A DNA stretch of 64,000 nucleotides from assembly GCF_021228125.1 (NCBI RefSeq), contig NZ_JAJQQS010000008.1, positions 1 to 64,000 on the forward strand, written 5' to 3'. The notes beneath the pieces are model-generated. The model saw only the letters and a program-made list of their open reading frames with translations. It ran no database searches and was not told the origin of the DNA. Position numbers and translations under genes: made by a program. Source of the stretch: Streptomyces albireticuli. Lineage in GTDB: Bacteria; Actinomycetota; Actinomycetes; Streptomycetales; Streptomycetaceae. Positions 14,259 to 22,055 of the stretch are shown here, piece by piece. How positions within the stretch are numbered: position 1 is the stretch's first letter; the number at the start of each line of letters is the position of its first letter.

Positions 14259-17093
14259 TTACGCCTCCGCCCCCACCGGCCACCGCTCGGCCGCCACCTG
14301 CTGCGGAAGGCTGTAGTCGCCGTCCTTCAGCCGCAGGGGCAGATCCGTCCGCCGCGTCACGTCCAGCTTCCGGTACACCCGCGTCAGGTGCTGCTCCACC
14401 GTGCTGACCGTGATGTACAGCCGGCTGCCGATCTCACGGTTGGTGTGCCCCATCGCGGCCAGCGCCGCCACCCGCCGCTCGGCGTCGCTGAGGGCCTCGG
14501 CGCTCTCGCCCCCGTGGGCCTCCCCGCCGTCGGCGCCGTCCGCCACGTCCTGGTCCGCCAGCAACTGCCGGCACAGCTCCTCGGCCCCGCAGTCCTTGGC
14601 CACCTGCATGGCCCGGCGGCCCATCATCCGGGCGCGGTTGAACTCGCCGAGGCCGTGGTGCGCCCGGCTCAGCTCGGCCAGCGCGCGGACGAGCTCCACC
14701 CGGTCGCCCGCGGCCTGGAGCAGATCGACGGCCTCCCGCAGGAGCAGCGGCCGCTGCTTGAGGTCACGGGCGGCGGCGAGGACGCGCAGCGCGACGCCGC
14801 GGGAGCGGGCACCGGTCGCCCCGGGCAGCGCCAGCTCCTCGGTGACCAGCTCGCGGGCGGCCTCCCGCTGGTTGAGGGCCAGCTGGACCCGGGCGACGTC
14901 GCTGCGCCAGGGCACCAGGGCCGGGAGGTCCAGCGACCACTCCCGCATCAGCTCGCCGCACCGCCGGAAGTCGGCGAGCGCGGCCTGGAGCCGGCCCACG
15001 GCGAGGTGGTGGTGGCCGCGCGCGTGCAGGTACTTCAGCCCGAACCGGGTCTCGAACATCGCGTCCGGCACGACGTGCCGCAGCAGCTGGGCGGCCTCCT
15101 CGTGGCGGCCCATCGCGGTCCGGGCGAGCAGCAGCACCGCCAGCGGCTCGCCCACGGCGACGCCCCAGCAGCGCGGCGAGATCAGGGACAGCGCCTCCTC
15201 GGCCCACCGCGCGGCGGTCGGCAGGTCGCCCTGACGCAGCGCGATCTCCGCTCGTACGCCCTTGAACAGGGCCTCCCAGGTGGTGGCCTGCCGGGCGCGG
15301 GCCTCGGCGATGAAGACGTGGCACCACGGCGCGGCCTTGGCCGCCCGGTCGCAGTGGATCAGCGCGTAGAGCGCCGACTGCACGGCGGCGACGGTGCAGT
15401 CGGAGAGCGTGCAGTCGGCCAGCACCTGCTCGGCCCAGCCGATGGCCTTCTCGCCGGGGCCGTCGATGAGGGCGGAGGTCAGCGCGGCGGAGGCGGTGAG
15501 GCCCACATGGCCGGGTATGCCGCCGTTCCGGCCGTCCCGGGGCAGGGCCTTCGGGGTGCCGGGGCGGCTCAGGTGCATCCACGGCTGGAGGTGGCCGGGG
15601 TGGTACGGGTCGGTGACGGACCGCGGGCCGGAGGCGCCGCCGTCGGTGCCGAGCACGCCCAGGACGGCGCGGGCCTCGTCGGCCCTGCCGTGCCAGAAGA
15701 GGTAGTCGGCGATGGTGACGGCGTCCTCGCTCTCCAGGTGGCCGGCCCGGAGGGCCTCGGTGAGCGGGGTGAGGTGGCGGGCGGCGGCGGAGGGCCGGGT
15801 GCGCCACTCCAGCCGGGTCAGGGTCAGGGTGAGGGCGGCGCGCTGGCGCTCGTCGGTGCAGCCGGCGCAGGCGAGGGTGAGGCACTCGACGGCGAAGTCG
15901 ACGTGGTCCTCGGCGAGCGACTGCACGGCGGCGTTGCGCAGAACGGACACGTCGTCCTGGCCGCGGATCCGGCCGGCCGCGACGAGGTGCTCGGCGACAT
16001 CGGTCTCCCGGACACCGTTGTCGTGCAGGAGCTCGGCGGCGCGGCCGTGCATGCGGGTCCGCTCCTCCAGGCCGATGGTGCCGAGGACGGTGGCGGTGAC
16101 GGCGGGGTGGCGGAGCCGGCCGTCGGTGAGGAAGCCGGAGCGGGCCAGGTCGGCGACGCTCTGTTCCACGCGCGCGGCCTTGACGTCGACGAGCGCGGCG
16201 ACGAGCGGGGGAGTGGCCCACCGGCCGAGCACGGCGAGGCCATGGGCGACCCGGATGGTCGTGGAGTCCCAGCGGTACAGGCAGGCGAGCACGGCCTGCT
16301 GGAACGATTCTTCGGTGATCGGCCTGGTCGACAGCGCCTCGGTGCCGCCCGCGAGCCGGACCATGCCGTCCTCGACGAGCCCGCGCAGCAACAGCGGGTT
16401 TCCGCCACTGACCTGGTGGTAGACGGGGGCGAGCCGGCCGGCGGTGTCCTCGTCGGTGAGCTCGGCGAGCAGCTCCCGCACGCCCTGCGGGGAGAGCAGG
16501 TGCAGCCGTACACGATGGCAGTTGCGCTGACGCAGCAGCTCCGCGTGGAAGGTGGGGTGCGAGGGGTGCGCGACGGCGCATTCGCTGAGGACGACCATGA
16601 GGCGGCCGTTGGTCAGCCGGCGCATCAGATAGAGCAGGAACTGGAGGGACGGGCCGTCGGCGTACTGGATGTCGTCGATGACGAGGACGACGCTGCGCTC
16701 GGCGGCGAGTTCGAGCAGCATGGTGCTGAGCCCGCGCGCGACCTTCGCCGAGGTCTGCTGGAGGGTGACCGGTTCCCGCTCGGGGTCCTCCGGGTGCTGG
16801 ATGCTCTGGTTGAGCAGGGAGTCCGCCTGCTGCACCAGGTCCGGCGGCAGGTCTCCGTTGTGGACGAGCTGGCAGATGACGCCGAGCGCGAGGCCGCTTT
16901 CGGCGCGGGCCCCGGTCGCCGTCAGGACGAGCGCGCCGGAACGGGCCGTCTCCTCGGCGAATGTGTGCAGCAGTTCGGTCTTGCCGCTGGCGACGGCCCC
17001 GCTGATGACGACCGTCTGTGCCTTGCCCTGTTCCGTTTGCGCGAACAGCTCCCGCAGGCGCGCCATCTCCGTACACCGCTCGACAAATGCCAT
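14259..17093 (-). CDS. LAL-family (large LuxR) transcriptional regulator
   Basis: A 944-aa ATP-binding LuxR regulator, the typical pathway-specific activator of macrolide and polyene clusters. The AAA-type ATPase has Walker A GAVASGKT (residues 32-39) and Walker B VVLVIDDIQYAD. A long helical TPR-like middle region follows. The C-terminal LuxR helix-turn-helix runs from LSDAERRVAALAAMG through STVEQHLTRVYRKLD. The ATG at 17093 has a GGGGGAAAG ribosome binding site upstream; an in-frame GTG at 17129 is less convincing. I saw no in-frame TTA codon. It is the only transcription factor on the cluster side and the natural candidate to act at the repeats in 21797-21908; that link is inference. Confidence 0.9.
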   Translation of the reverse strand: MAFVERCTEMARLRELFAQTEQGKAQTVVISGAVASGKTELLHTFAEETARSGALVLTATGARAESGLALGVICQLVHNGDLPPDLVQQADSLLNQSIQHPEDPEREPVTLQQTSAKVARGLSTMLLELAAERSVVLVIDDIQYADGPSLQFLLYLMRRLTNGRLMVVLSECAVAHPSHPTFHAELLRQRNCHRVRLHLLSPQGVRELLAELTDEDTAGRLAPVYHQVSGGNPLLLRGLVEDGMVRLAGGTEALSTRPITEESFQQAVLACLYRWDSTTIRVAHGLAVLGRWATPPLVAALVDVKAARVEQSVADLARSGFLTDGRLRHPAVTATVLGTIGLEERTRMHGRAAELLHDNGVRETDVAEHLVAAGRIRGQDDVSVLRNAAVQSLAEDHVDFAVECLTLACAGCTDERQRAALTLTLTRLEWRTRPSAAARHLTPLTEALRAGHLESEDAVTIADYLFWHGRADEARAVLGVLGTDGGASGPRSVTDPYHPGHLQPWMHLSRPGTPKALPRDGRNGGIPGHVGLTASAALTSALIDGPGEKAIGWAEQVLADCTLSDCTVAAVQSALYALIHCDRAAKAAPWCHVFIAEARARQATTWEALFKGVRAEIALRQGDLPTAARWAEEALSLISPRCWGVAVGEPLAVLLLARTAMGRHEEAAQLLRHVVPDAMFETRFGLKYLHARGHHHLAVGRLQAALADFRRCGELMREWSLDLPALVPWRSDVARVQLALNQREAARELVTEELALPGATGARSRGVALRVLAAARDLKQRPLLLREAVDLLQAAGDRVELVRALAELSRAHHGLGEFNRARMMGRRAMQVAKDCGAEELCRQLLADQDVADGADGGEAHGGESAEALSDAERRVAALAAMGHTNREIGSRLYITVSTVEQHLTRVYRKLDVTRRTDLPLRLKDGDYSLPQQVAAERWPVGAEA

Positions 17094-17396
17094 GCAGTCT
17101 TTCCCCCGTTCGGGAGCACCTCCCGGCACCGCATGGGGAATTCATTTGCCATTTTTTGGGAATCCCTTTACCCATGCGGTGTCTGGAAAGCGCTCAATTC
17201 CCAATTGCGGCTCAATCTACCCCATGCCCCACCTGCGGTGCGATCGGTTGCCGTAGACAAGTGGAACCAGCCCTTCCGGTCCCTTGCCGCCCGCCTGACG
17301 GGCCGTCGGCAAGCCGCGATCCCTATGCGCTCCACAGGTGTTCCGCATCTGTTCCGCATCCGTTCCGTATGTGCGACGGGGCGCGGGGCCTAAACG
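17094..17396 (-). promoter_or_regulatory. Upstream region of the LAL regulator
   Basis: About 300 bp, visibly richer in A/T than its surroundings, carry the LAL promoter reading leftward. GCTCAAT occurs twice, 18 bp apart (17192-17198 and 17210-17216), around CAATT-ccc-AATTG. TAGATT (complement of 17214-17219) could be a -10 box, without a clear -35. A triplet of 11-bp repeats lies at the far end. Confidence 0.45.
17340..17371. repeat. Three tandem 11-bp repeats, possible activator site
   Basis: GTTCCGCATC occurs at 17340 and 17351, and the variant GTTCCGTATG at 17362, at exact 11-bp spacing. One helical turn of periodicity is typical of direct-repeat sites for antibiotic-cluster activators. 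It lies about 250 bp before the LAL start and next to the NRPS terminator. Confidence 0.6.
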
Positions 17397-17443
17397 ACGA
17401 CGTCGGCCTCCGGGACCGAGGGGGTCTCGAAGGCCGACGTCGT
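17397..17443. terminator. Long hairpin terminator after the NRPS gene
   Basis: A perfect 13-bp arm pair (17397-17409 with 17431-17443) continues inward past one mismatch for seven more pairs, leaving a 5-nt loop. It lies about 75 bp past the NRPS stop in the leftward direction. It would insulate the LAL gene from NRPS transcription. Confidence 0.85.
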
Positions 17444-17516
17444 ACGGGCTCGAATTAGCCGGCGGCGCTACTCATGACCGGCGTTTCATTCGTTTCCTGT
17501 TCAATATGAATCCGGC

Positions 17517-20500
17517 TCAGCTTTCGCTATTGGTCCGGACCAGGTTCGCGCGAACAAAATCCGCAAGAGTCGCGGGTGTCGGGTAAGAGAAGATTTGTGC
17601 CAGTTTCAGGGTGACGCGCTGGGTTTCCTCCAGGCGCTGCACCAGCTTCACGCCCAGCAGTGAATGGCCACCGTGCGTGAAGAAGTTGGTGTCCGGCGTG
17701 ATGCCGTCCCGCCCGAGCACCTCGCCCCACAGCCCCATGAGGGCCGCCACCAGCTCGTCCTCATGGACGGCCGCCGGTTCGGGAACGCCGGCACCGTCCG
17801 CGCCGGCGTCGGCGGCCGCCCGGGTCAGCCGCTCCGAGGCGGTCCGCACCAGCGCCGGGTAGTCCACCTTCTGACTGGCGTTGACCGGCAAGGACTCCAC
17901 CACCACGAACTCCTGGGGCACCGAGGCGCGCGGCAGCCTGGCCGACGCCCGCCGCCACAGCTCCTCCACCAACTCCTCGCCCGCCGCGGACTCGGCGAAC
18001 GCGACCAGCACACCGTCGCCACCGGCGTCACCCGCGACGACCACCGCGCACGCCCGCACCGCCGGGTGCTCGGCCAGCACGGCCTCCACCTCGCCCAGCT
18101 CGATCCGCACACCGCGCAGCTTGATCTGCCGGTCCACCCGGCCGAGCACCTCCACCGTGCCGTCGGCGAGCCACCGCGCCCGGTCGCCGGTGCGGTAGAA
18201 CCGCCCGTACGACGCGTGCTCGCCGAACCGCTCGGCCGTCAGCTCGGGCCGCCCGTGGTACCCGGCGGCCACACCGCCACCGGCCACACACAGCTCACCC
18301 GGCACCAGCACGGGAAGCTCCCGGCCCGCCGGATCCGCCACGAACACCCGTGTGTCCCGCACCGGGCGGCCCGCGCTCACCCGCTCGACGTCCGGCCCGA
18401 CCAGACCCGACGTCGACCAGATCGTGGTCTCCGTCGGACCGTAGACGTTCCGCGGCACACAGCCCGTGGCCGCGAGCTCACGGGCCAGGGCCACCGGCAG
18501 CGGCTCGCCGCCGCACAGCACCCGCCGCCCGGCCAGTGCCGGACCCGCCGCCTCCACGACCAGCCGCCACGTCGTCGGCGTGGCCTGCACGATGCCCACG
18601 TCGTACGAGGTCAGCAGCCCGGCCAGTACCGCTCCGTCCGTACGCGCCTCGTCCGGCGCGACCACCAGCCGCCCACCCGTCACCAGCGGCAGGAACAGCT
18701 CCAGCGCCGAGATGTCGAACGTGAACGTGGTCAGCCACAGCGTGCTCTCACCCGCATCCGCGCCGAGCTCCTCACGGAAGTGCTCGACGAGATTGGCGAG
18801 GTTCCCGTGGGTGAGCAGGGTGCCCTTGGGCAGGCCCGTGGAACCCGATGTGTAGATCAGATAGGCCAGGTCCGAGGGACCCGCGGTCACCGGCACGGCC
18901 GGTGCCTCCCCGGGCTCCCCGACGCCGGCCATCGGCGCCACGAACACGCCCTCGCCCGCGGCGAGTTCGACGCCCGGCCCCAGCAGCACCGCCCGCGCCC
19001 CCGAGTCCGACAACTGATAGGCGATCCGCTGCTCGGGGTGGTCCGGGTCGACCGGCAGATAGGCCCCACCCGCGAGCCACACGCCCAGCGTCGCCGCCGC
19101 CAGCTCCGCGCCGCGCGACGCCGCCACCGCGACCACGTCGCCCCGCCCGAGCCCCGCGGCGGCGAGCCGCTCCCGGTTCCGCTCGGCCGCGGCCCACAGC
19201 TGCCCGTACGTCAGCTCCCGCCCGCCGTCGACGACCGCGACGGCGTCCGGCGTACTGCGCACCCGCTCGGCGACGGCCTCCGGCACGCTCACCACCGGGC
19301 CTGCCGGAGCGGCGCGGTGCGCGGCCCCGATGATCTCGTGGTCGTCCGGGCTCCACGAGGACAGCTCACCGACGGGCCGCTCCACATCGGCGCCGACCGC
19401 GATGAGCAGCGTCTCGTACCGCCCGATCAGGGCCTCGATCTCGTCCCGCGCGAACGCGCCCTGGTGGTACGCCGTCCGCAGCCGGATGCCGTCGTCCGAC
19501 GGGAGGACGAAGAACTCCAGGTCGAACTTGCTGAAGCCGTTCTCCACCGGCTGGAAGCGGGCGGGCATGCCGTCGAGGGTGAACTCCTCCACGCCCACGC
19601 CGGGCACGTAGTTGAAGACGTGCTGGAAGAGGGTGTTGCGCCAGCCCGCCGAGTCGGCGCGGTCGACCTCCAGCAGCAGGGAGTCCACCGGCACGTCGGC
19701 GTGCGAGATCGAGTTGATGAACACGCCGCGGGCCTTGCGCACGAGCTCCGCGAAACCCTGCTCCGGGTCGACGCGCAACCGCAGCGGCACCACGTTGACG
19801 TGGTAGCCGATGGCGGCGGCGTCCTCGGGCCGCCGGCTGTTCACCGGCGAGCCGACGACCAGGTCGGGGCCGGCGCCGTGCTGGGTGAGCAGCAGGTAGT
19901 AGACGGCGAGGAGCACCACGGCCTCCGGGGCGCGCAGCTCCTCCTGGAGCCGGCGCACGGCCGCGACGGCCTCGTCCTGCAGCGGCCGAGTGATCGTGCC
20001 GCCGACGAGGTCCGGCTCGTCACCGGCGTCGGTACCCAGCCACAGCCGCGGCTGCACGGCACCGAAGTCACGCAGCTGCTTGCGCCAGAAGCGGCGGCTG
20101 CGGTCGGTCGGCTCGATGTCCCGGGCCGCGGGTACGACACCGCCCAGCACCTCCTCGGGGCGCCCGCCGGACGCCAGCGTGCCGTAGACGACGGCGAATT
20201 CGCCGAGCAGCGTCGTCGCGGAGATGGTGTCGAAGACGAGGTGGTGCAGGGCGACGCAGAAGACGTCTTCCCGCGGGCCCCGGAACAGCCGGGCGCGCAG
20301 CAGCGGGCCGCCGTCCATGGCGAAGCCGGCGCCGACGTACCGGGTGAGGATCCCGTCCAGGACCTCTTCGGCCGCAGCGGCGGCCTCGGCGGACGTACCG
20401 TCGGCGAAGGCCTCGGCCGGCAGCTCCGCCTCGGTCACGACGACCTTCGCCTCGTCGGCGTCCAGCACCCGCCGGGCGAGCGTGAGGTCACCGGCGACGA

Positions 20501-20726
20501 ACGCCGTCCGCAGCACCTCGTGCCTGCGGATCAGAAAGGTCAGCGTCTCCTGCGCGAGCTCCGGCCGCAGCCGGCCCGCCACCCGGAAGGCGAGCGAGAG
20601 GTTGTTGACGCCCGTGCCCGGAACGAAGCGCTCCAGCAGCCACAGGGCCTCTTCCTTGCGGCTCGCCGGGACGGTCGCCGGCCCGCCCGTCGCGGAGCGT
20701 CCGTCGTTCTCGGCCACGTATTGCAT
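17517..20726 (-). CDS. NRPS, C-A-PCP, predicted glycine-specific
   Basis: A single-module nonribosomal peptide synthetase of 1069 aa. The condensation domain (about 15-440) has the catalytic HHLVFD (His161-His162). The adenylation domain (about 470-970) has YTSGSTGLPKG, YGPTETT, YRTGD and the core lysine in QKVDY. The carrier domain has GGHSLLG with Ser1022 for phosphopantetheine. Aligning the pocket by eye to GrsA gives D-I-L-Q-L-G-V-I-W-K, one change from the standard glycine code DILQLGLIWK, so glycine is predicted. No thioesterase or epimerase domain is present. The ATG at 20726 has GAGAGGAA upstream. A working C domain implies that glycine is acylated by a chain delivered from another protein. 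Confidence 0.9.
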   Translation of the reverse strand: MQYVAENDGRSATGGPATVPASRKEEALWLLERFVPGTGVNNLSLAFRVAGRLRPELAQETLTFLIRRHEVLRTAFVAGDLTLARRVLDADEAKVVVTEAELPAEAFADGTSAEAAAAAEEVLDGILTRYVGAGFAMDGGPLLRARLFRGPREDVFCVALHHLVFDTISATTLLGEFAVVYGTLASGGRPEEVLGGVVPAARDIEPTDRSRRFWRKQLRDFGAVQPRLWLGTDAGDEPDLVGGTITRPLQDEAVAAVRRLQEELRAPEAVVLLAVYYLLLTQHGAGPDLVVGSPVNSRRPEDAAAIGYHVNVVPLRLRVDPEQGFAELVRKARGVFINSISHADVPVDSLLLEVDRADSAGWRNTLFQHVFNYVPGVGVEEFTLDGMPARFQPVENGFSKFDLEFFVLPSDDGIRLRTAYHQGAFARDEIEALIGRYETLLIAVGADVERPVGELSSWSPDDHEIIGAAHRAAPAGPVVSVPEAVAERVRSTPDAVAVVDGGRELTYGQLWAAAERNRERLAAAGLGRGDVVAVAASRGAELAAATLGVWLAGGAYLPVDPDHPEQRIAYQLSDSGARAVLLGPGVELAAGEGVFVAPMAGVGEPGEAPAVPVTAGPSDLAYLIYTSGSTGLPKGTLLTHGNLANLVEHFREELGADAGESTLWLTTFTFDISALELFLPLVTGGRLVVAPDEARTDGAVLAGLLTSYDVGIVQATPTTWRLVVEAAGPALAGRRVLCGGEPLPVALARELAATGCVPRNVYGPTETTIWSTSGLVGPDVERVSAGRPVRDTRVFVADPAGRELPVLVPGELCVAGGGVAAGYHGRPELTAERFGEHASYGRFYRTGDRARWLADGTVEVLGRVDRQIKLRGVRIELGEVEAVLAEHPAVRACAVVVAGDAGGDGVLVAFAESAAGEELVEELWRRASARLPRASVPQEFVVVESLPVNASQKVDYPALVRTASERLTRAAADAGADGAGVPEPAAVHEDELVAALMGLWGEVLGRDGITPDTNFFTHGGHSLLGVKLVQRLEETQRVTLKLAQIFSYPTPATLADFVRANLVRTNSES

Positions 20727-20789
20727 CCCGGTTCCTCTCACTCGGCTTCCGGCCCCACTCGGCCCGACTTGTTTGCGGCGCGGCCCGGT

Positions 20790-21626
20790 TCAGGCGCGCG
20801 CGGTGCGGGCCAGCAGCTCGTCCACCTTCGCGGCGATCACGGAGTTGCCCAGCATCTCGGCGTGCACGATGTCGAACCGGATCTCCTCGCCGACCGCACC
20901 GGCGCGGTCCGCCTCCGGCGGCAGGAGGTTCAGCCCGTTGGTCGGGGTGTTCGAGGACAGGGCGACGCCCCGGTCCCAGCAGCGCGTCGCGTCCAGCTGC
21001 GTACCACCGACGACGTACTTGGCGAACGCGTCGAACGCGTCCAGCAGGCCCGAACCGTGCCGGGGGTCGATGTCGATGTGCGCGAAGGACTCCAGGCCCA
21101 CCTCGCGGAACATCCCGGTGACCGCCGGCAGCAGCAGATCGATGTCGTGACCCAGCTCGTCGCACAGCGCCCGCGCGTCCTCGCGCATCCGCGTGGCCCG
21201 CTCCTGCGGGTACATCACGGCGAACTGCTCCAGCGCCCGCAGGAAGTGCGACTTCAGCGTGATCGGCGCCGGCACCTCCGGGTCGATCATGACGATCGCG
21301 GGCGCCTCGTCCTGCCACCGCGCGATGCCGTCGGAAAGCTCACCCAGATAGGCGGCGCCGGCGCAGAAGCTCAGCAGGCCGCGCACGACGAGCCCGCTCT
21401 CACGGACGTCCGCGAGCCACTGGCCGACGAACTCGGCGCCCGTGGCCGGGGCACCCTCGCCGACCGGCGGAGGCAGCGTCTCCCACACGGCGAGCGACGG
21501 GTCCAGCAACTGCGCGAGCTCGGCGAAACCCGCCTCCGACCGCCCTGTCATCGGGAAGTCGACGGCCAGCACGACCTCGCCCGAGGTGCCGCTCCTGTGC
21601 ACTCGCCATCCGTCGAGATCGTGCAC
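20790..21626 (-). CDS. Alpha/beta-hydrolase with Cys nucleophile, thioesterase-like
   Basis: A 278-aa alpha/beta-hydrolase-type protein, distantly thioesterase-like. The nucleophile elbow reads SFCAG, so Cys88 takes the place of the usual Ser in GxSxG. His255 in VHAEMLGN lies where type II thioesterases have their catalytic His. The GTG at 21626 is preceded by AAAGGGGG four bases away; longer in-frame starts would add an unconserved extension. It lies 63 bp upstream of the NRPS gene, so they share a transcript. Cys-nucleophile hydrolase-fold proteins include aminoacyl shuttles such as SyrC and CmaE that move residues between carrier proteins. An editing thioesterase is the alternative. Confidence 0.65.
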   Translation of the reverse strand: MHDLDGWRVHRSGTSGEVVLAVDFPMTGRSEAGFAELAQLLDPSLAVWETLPPPVGEGAPATGAEFVGQWLADVRESGLVVRGLLSFCAGAAYLGELSDGIARWQDEAPAIVMIDPEVPAPITLKSHFLRALEQFAVMYPQERATRMREDARALCDELGHDIDLLLPAVTGMFREVGLESFAHIDIDPRHGSGLLDAFDAFAKYVVGGTQLDATRCWDRGVALSSNTPTNGLNLLPPEADRAGAVGEEIRFDIVHAEMLGNSVIAAKVDELLARTARA

Positions 21627-21766
21627 GAATCCCCCTTTGGTTCGCTGGGCGCCGGTTCGGCCCGGCATCCGGTCAGCCGGCGCCGGCCGCATGGCGCCGA
21701 TAATTATGGGCACCGTAATAGGCACCCGTAATCAAAGGCGCACGGCAACGGTCAATAATCGCGTCA

Positions 21767-21823
21767 AGGGTATGAAGCGGCACTCCGGCCGAGAAACCCC
21801 TAGCGAGCCCCTATCGACCCCTA
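21767..21823 (-). promoter_or_regulatory. Leftward promoter with three TAGGGG repeats
   Basis: Read on the minus strand, TAGGGG occurs at 21823-21818, 21813-21808 and 21802-21797, spaced 10 and 11 bp. The -10 box TACCCT follows at 21772-21767, 24 bp after the last repeat. The -35 position right after the repeat reads TTTCTC, a poor match, as expected for an activator-dependent promoter. It should drive the hydrolase and NRPS genes with a leader of about 130 nt. Confidence 0.65.
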
Positions 21824-21879
21824 TATCCTTCCCGGCCCCTTGCGAATTGGGTGGAACCGGTGCCAGGCATTGGCGCTCA

Positions 21880-21937
21880 CTAGGGGGAACGCTGGGGAGA
21901 GTTAGGGGTTGGTGCGTCCCGTACGCACGTCTACCCT
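21880..21937 (+). promoter_or_regulatory. Rightward PKS promoter with three TAGGGG-type repeats
   Basis: TAGGGG at 21881-21886, CTGGGG at 21892-21897 and TAGGGG at 21903-21908 are spaced exactly 11 bp. TTGGTG (21909-21914) directly abuts the last repeat as a -35 box. A 17-bp spacer leads to the -10 box TACCCT (21932-21937). This should be the main promoter of the PKS genes, with a leader of roughly 110 nt. The array next to -35 fits a class II activator site. Confidence 0.7.
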
Positions 21938-22055
21938 TCTACGTGTAGTGCCATGTTCGCAATGTGAAGAATTCAACGGGTGAATTCATCCCGGCCGGCT
22001 CGGGCCGATGCCTTCATGGCATCCCGATCGGCGAATTATGGGGGCGTGGCGGCAG

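Larger units (their letters stand above)
21627..22055. promoter_or_regulatory. Divergent promoter region of the cluster
   Basis: About 430 bp separate the leftward hydrolase/NRPS operon from the rightward PKS genes. It contains two repeat triplets facing away from each other and two -10 boxes of identical sequence, annotated separately. The stretch 21690-21770 is notably A/T-rich. No further gene is seen; in-frame ATGs at 22008 and 22038 are alternative PKS1 starts. Confidence 0.8.

Noticed and set aside
14235..17393. A plus-strand frame of about 1050 codons opposite the LAL gene
   Set aside because: The minus-strand frame has Walker and LuxR motifs. The plus frame is an Ala/Gly/Arg-rich shadow with no ribosome binding site.
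17664..21731. A plus-strand frame of about 1355 codons opposite the NRPS and hydrolase genes
   Set aside because: It crosses two real minus-strand genes with recognised catalytic motifs and shows no domain of its own.
21567..21937. The TAGGGG repeats as a CRISPR or iteron origin
   Set aside because: There are only three 6-7 bp units per side, with no spacers or replication genes. Position and orientation at two promoters explain them better.
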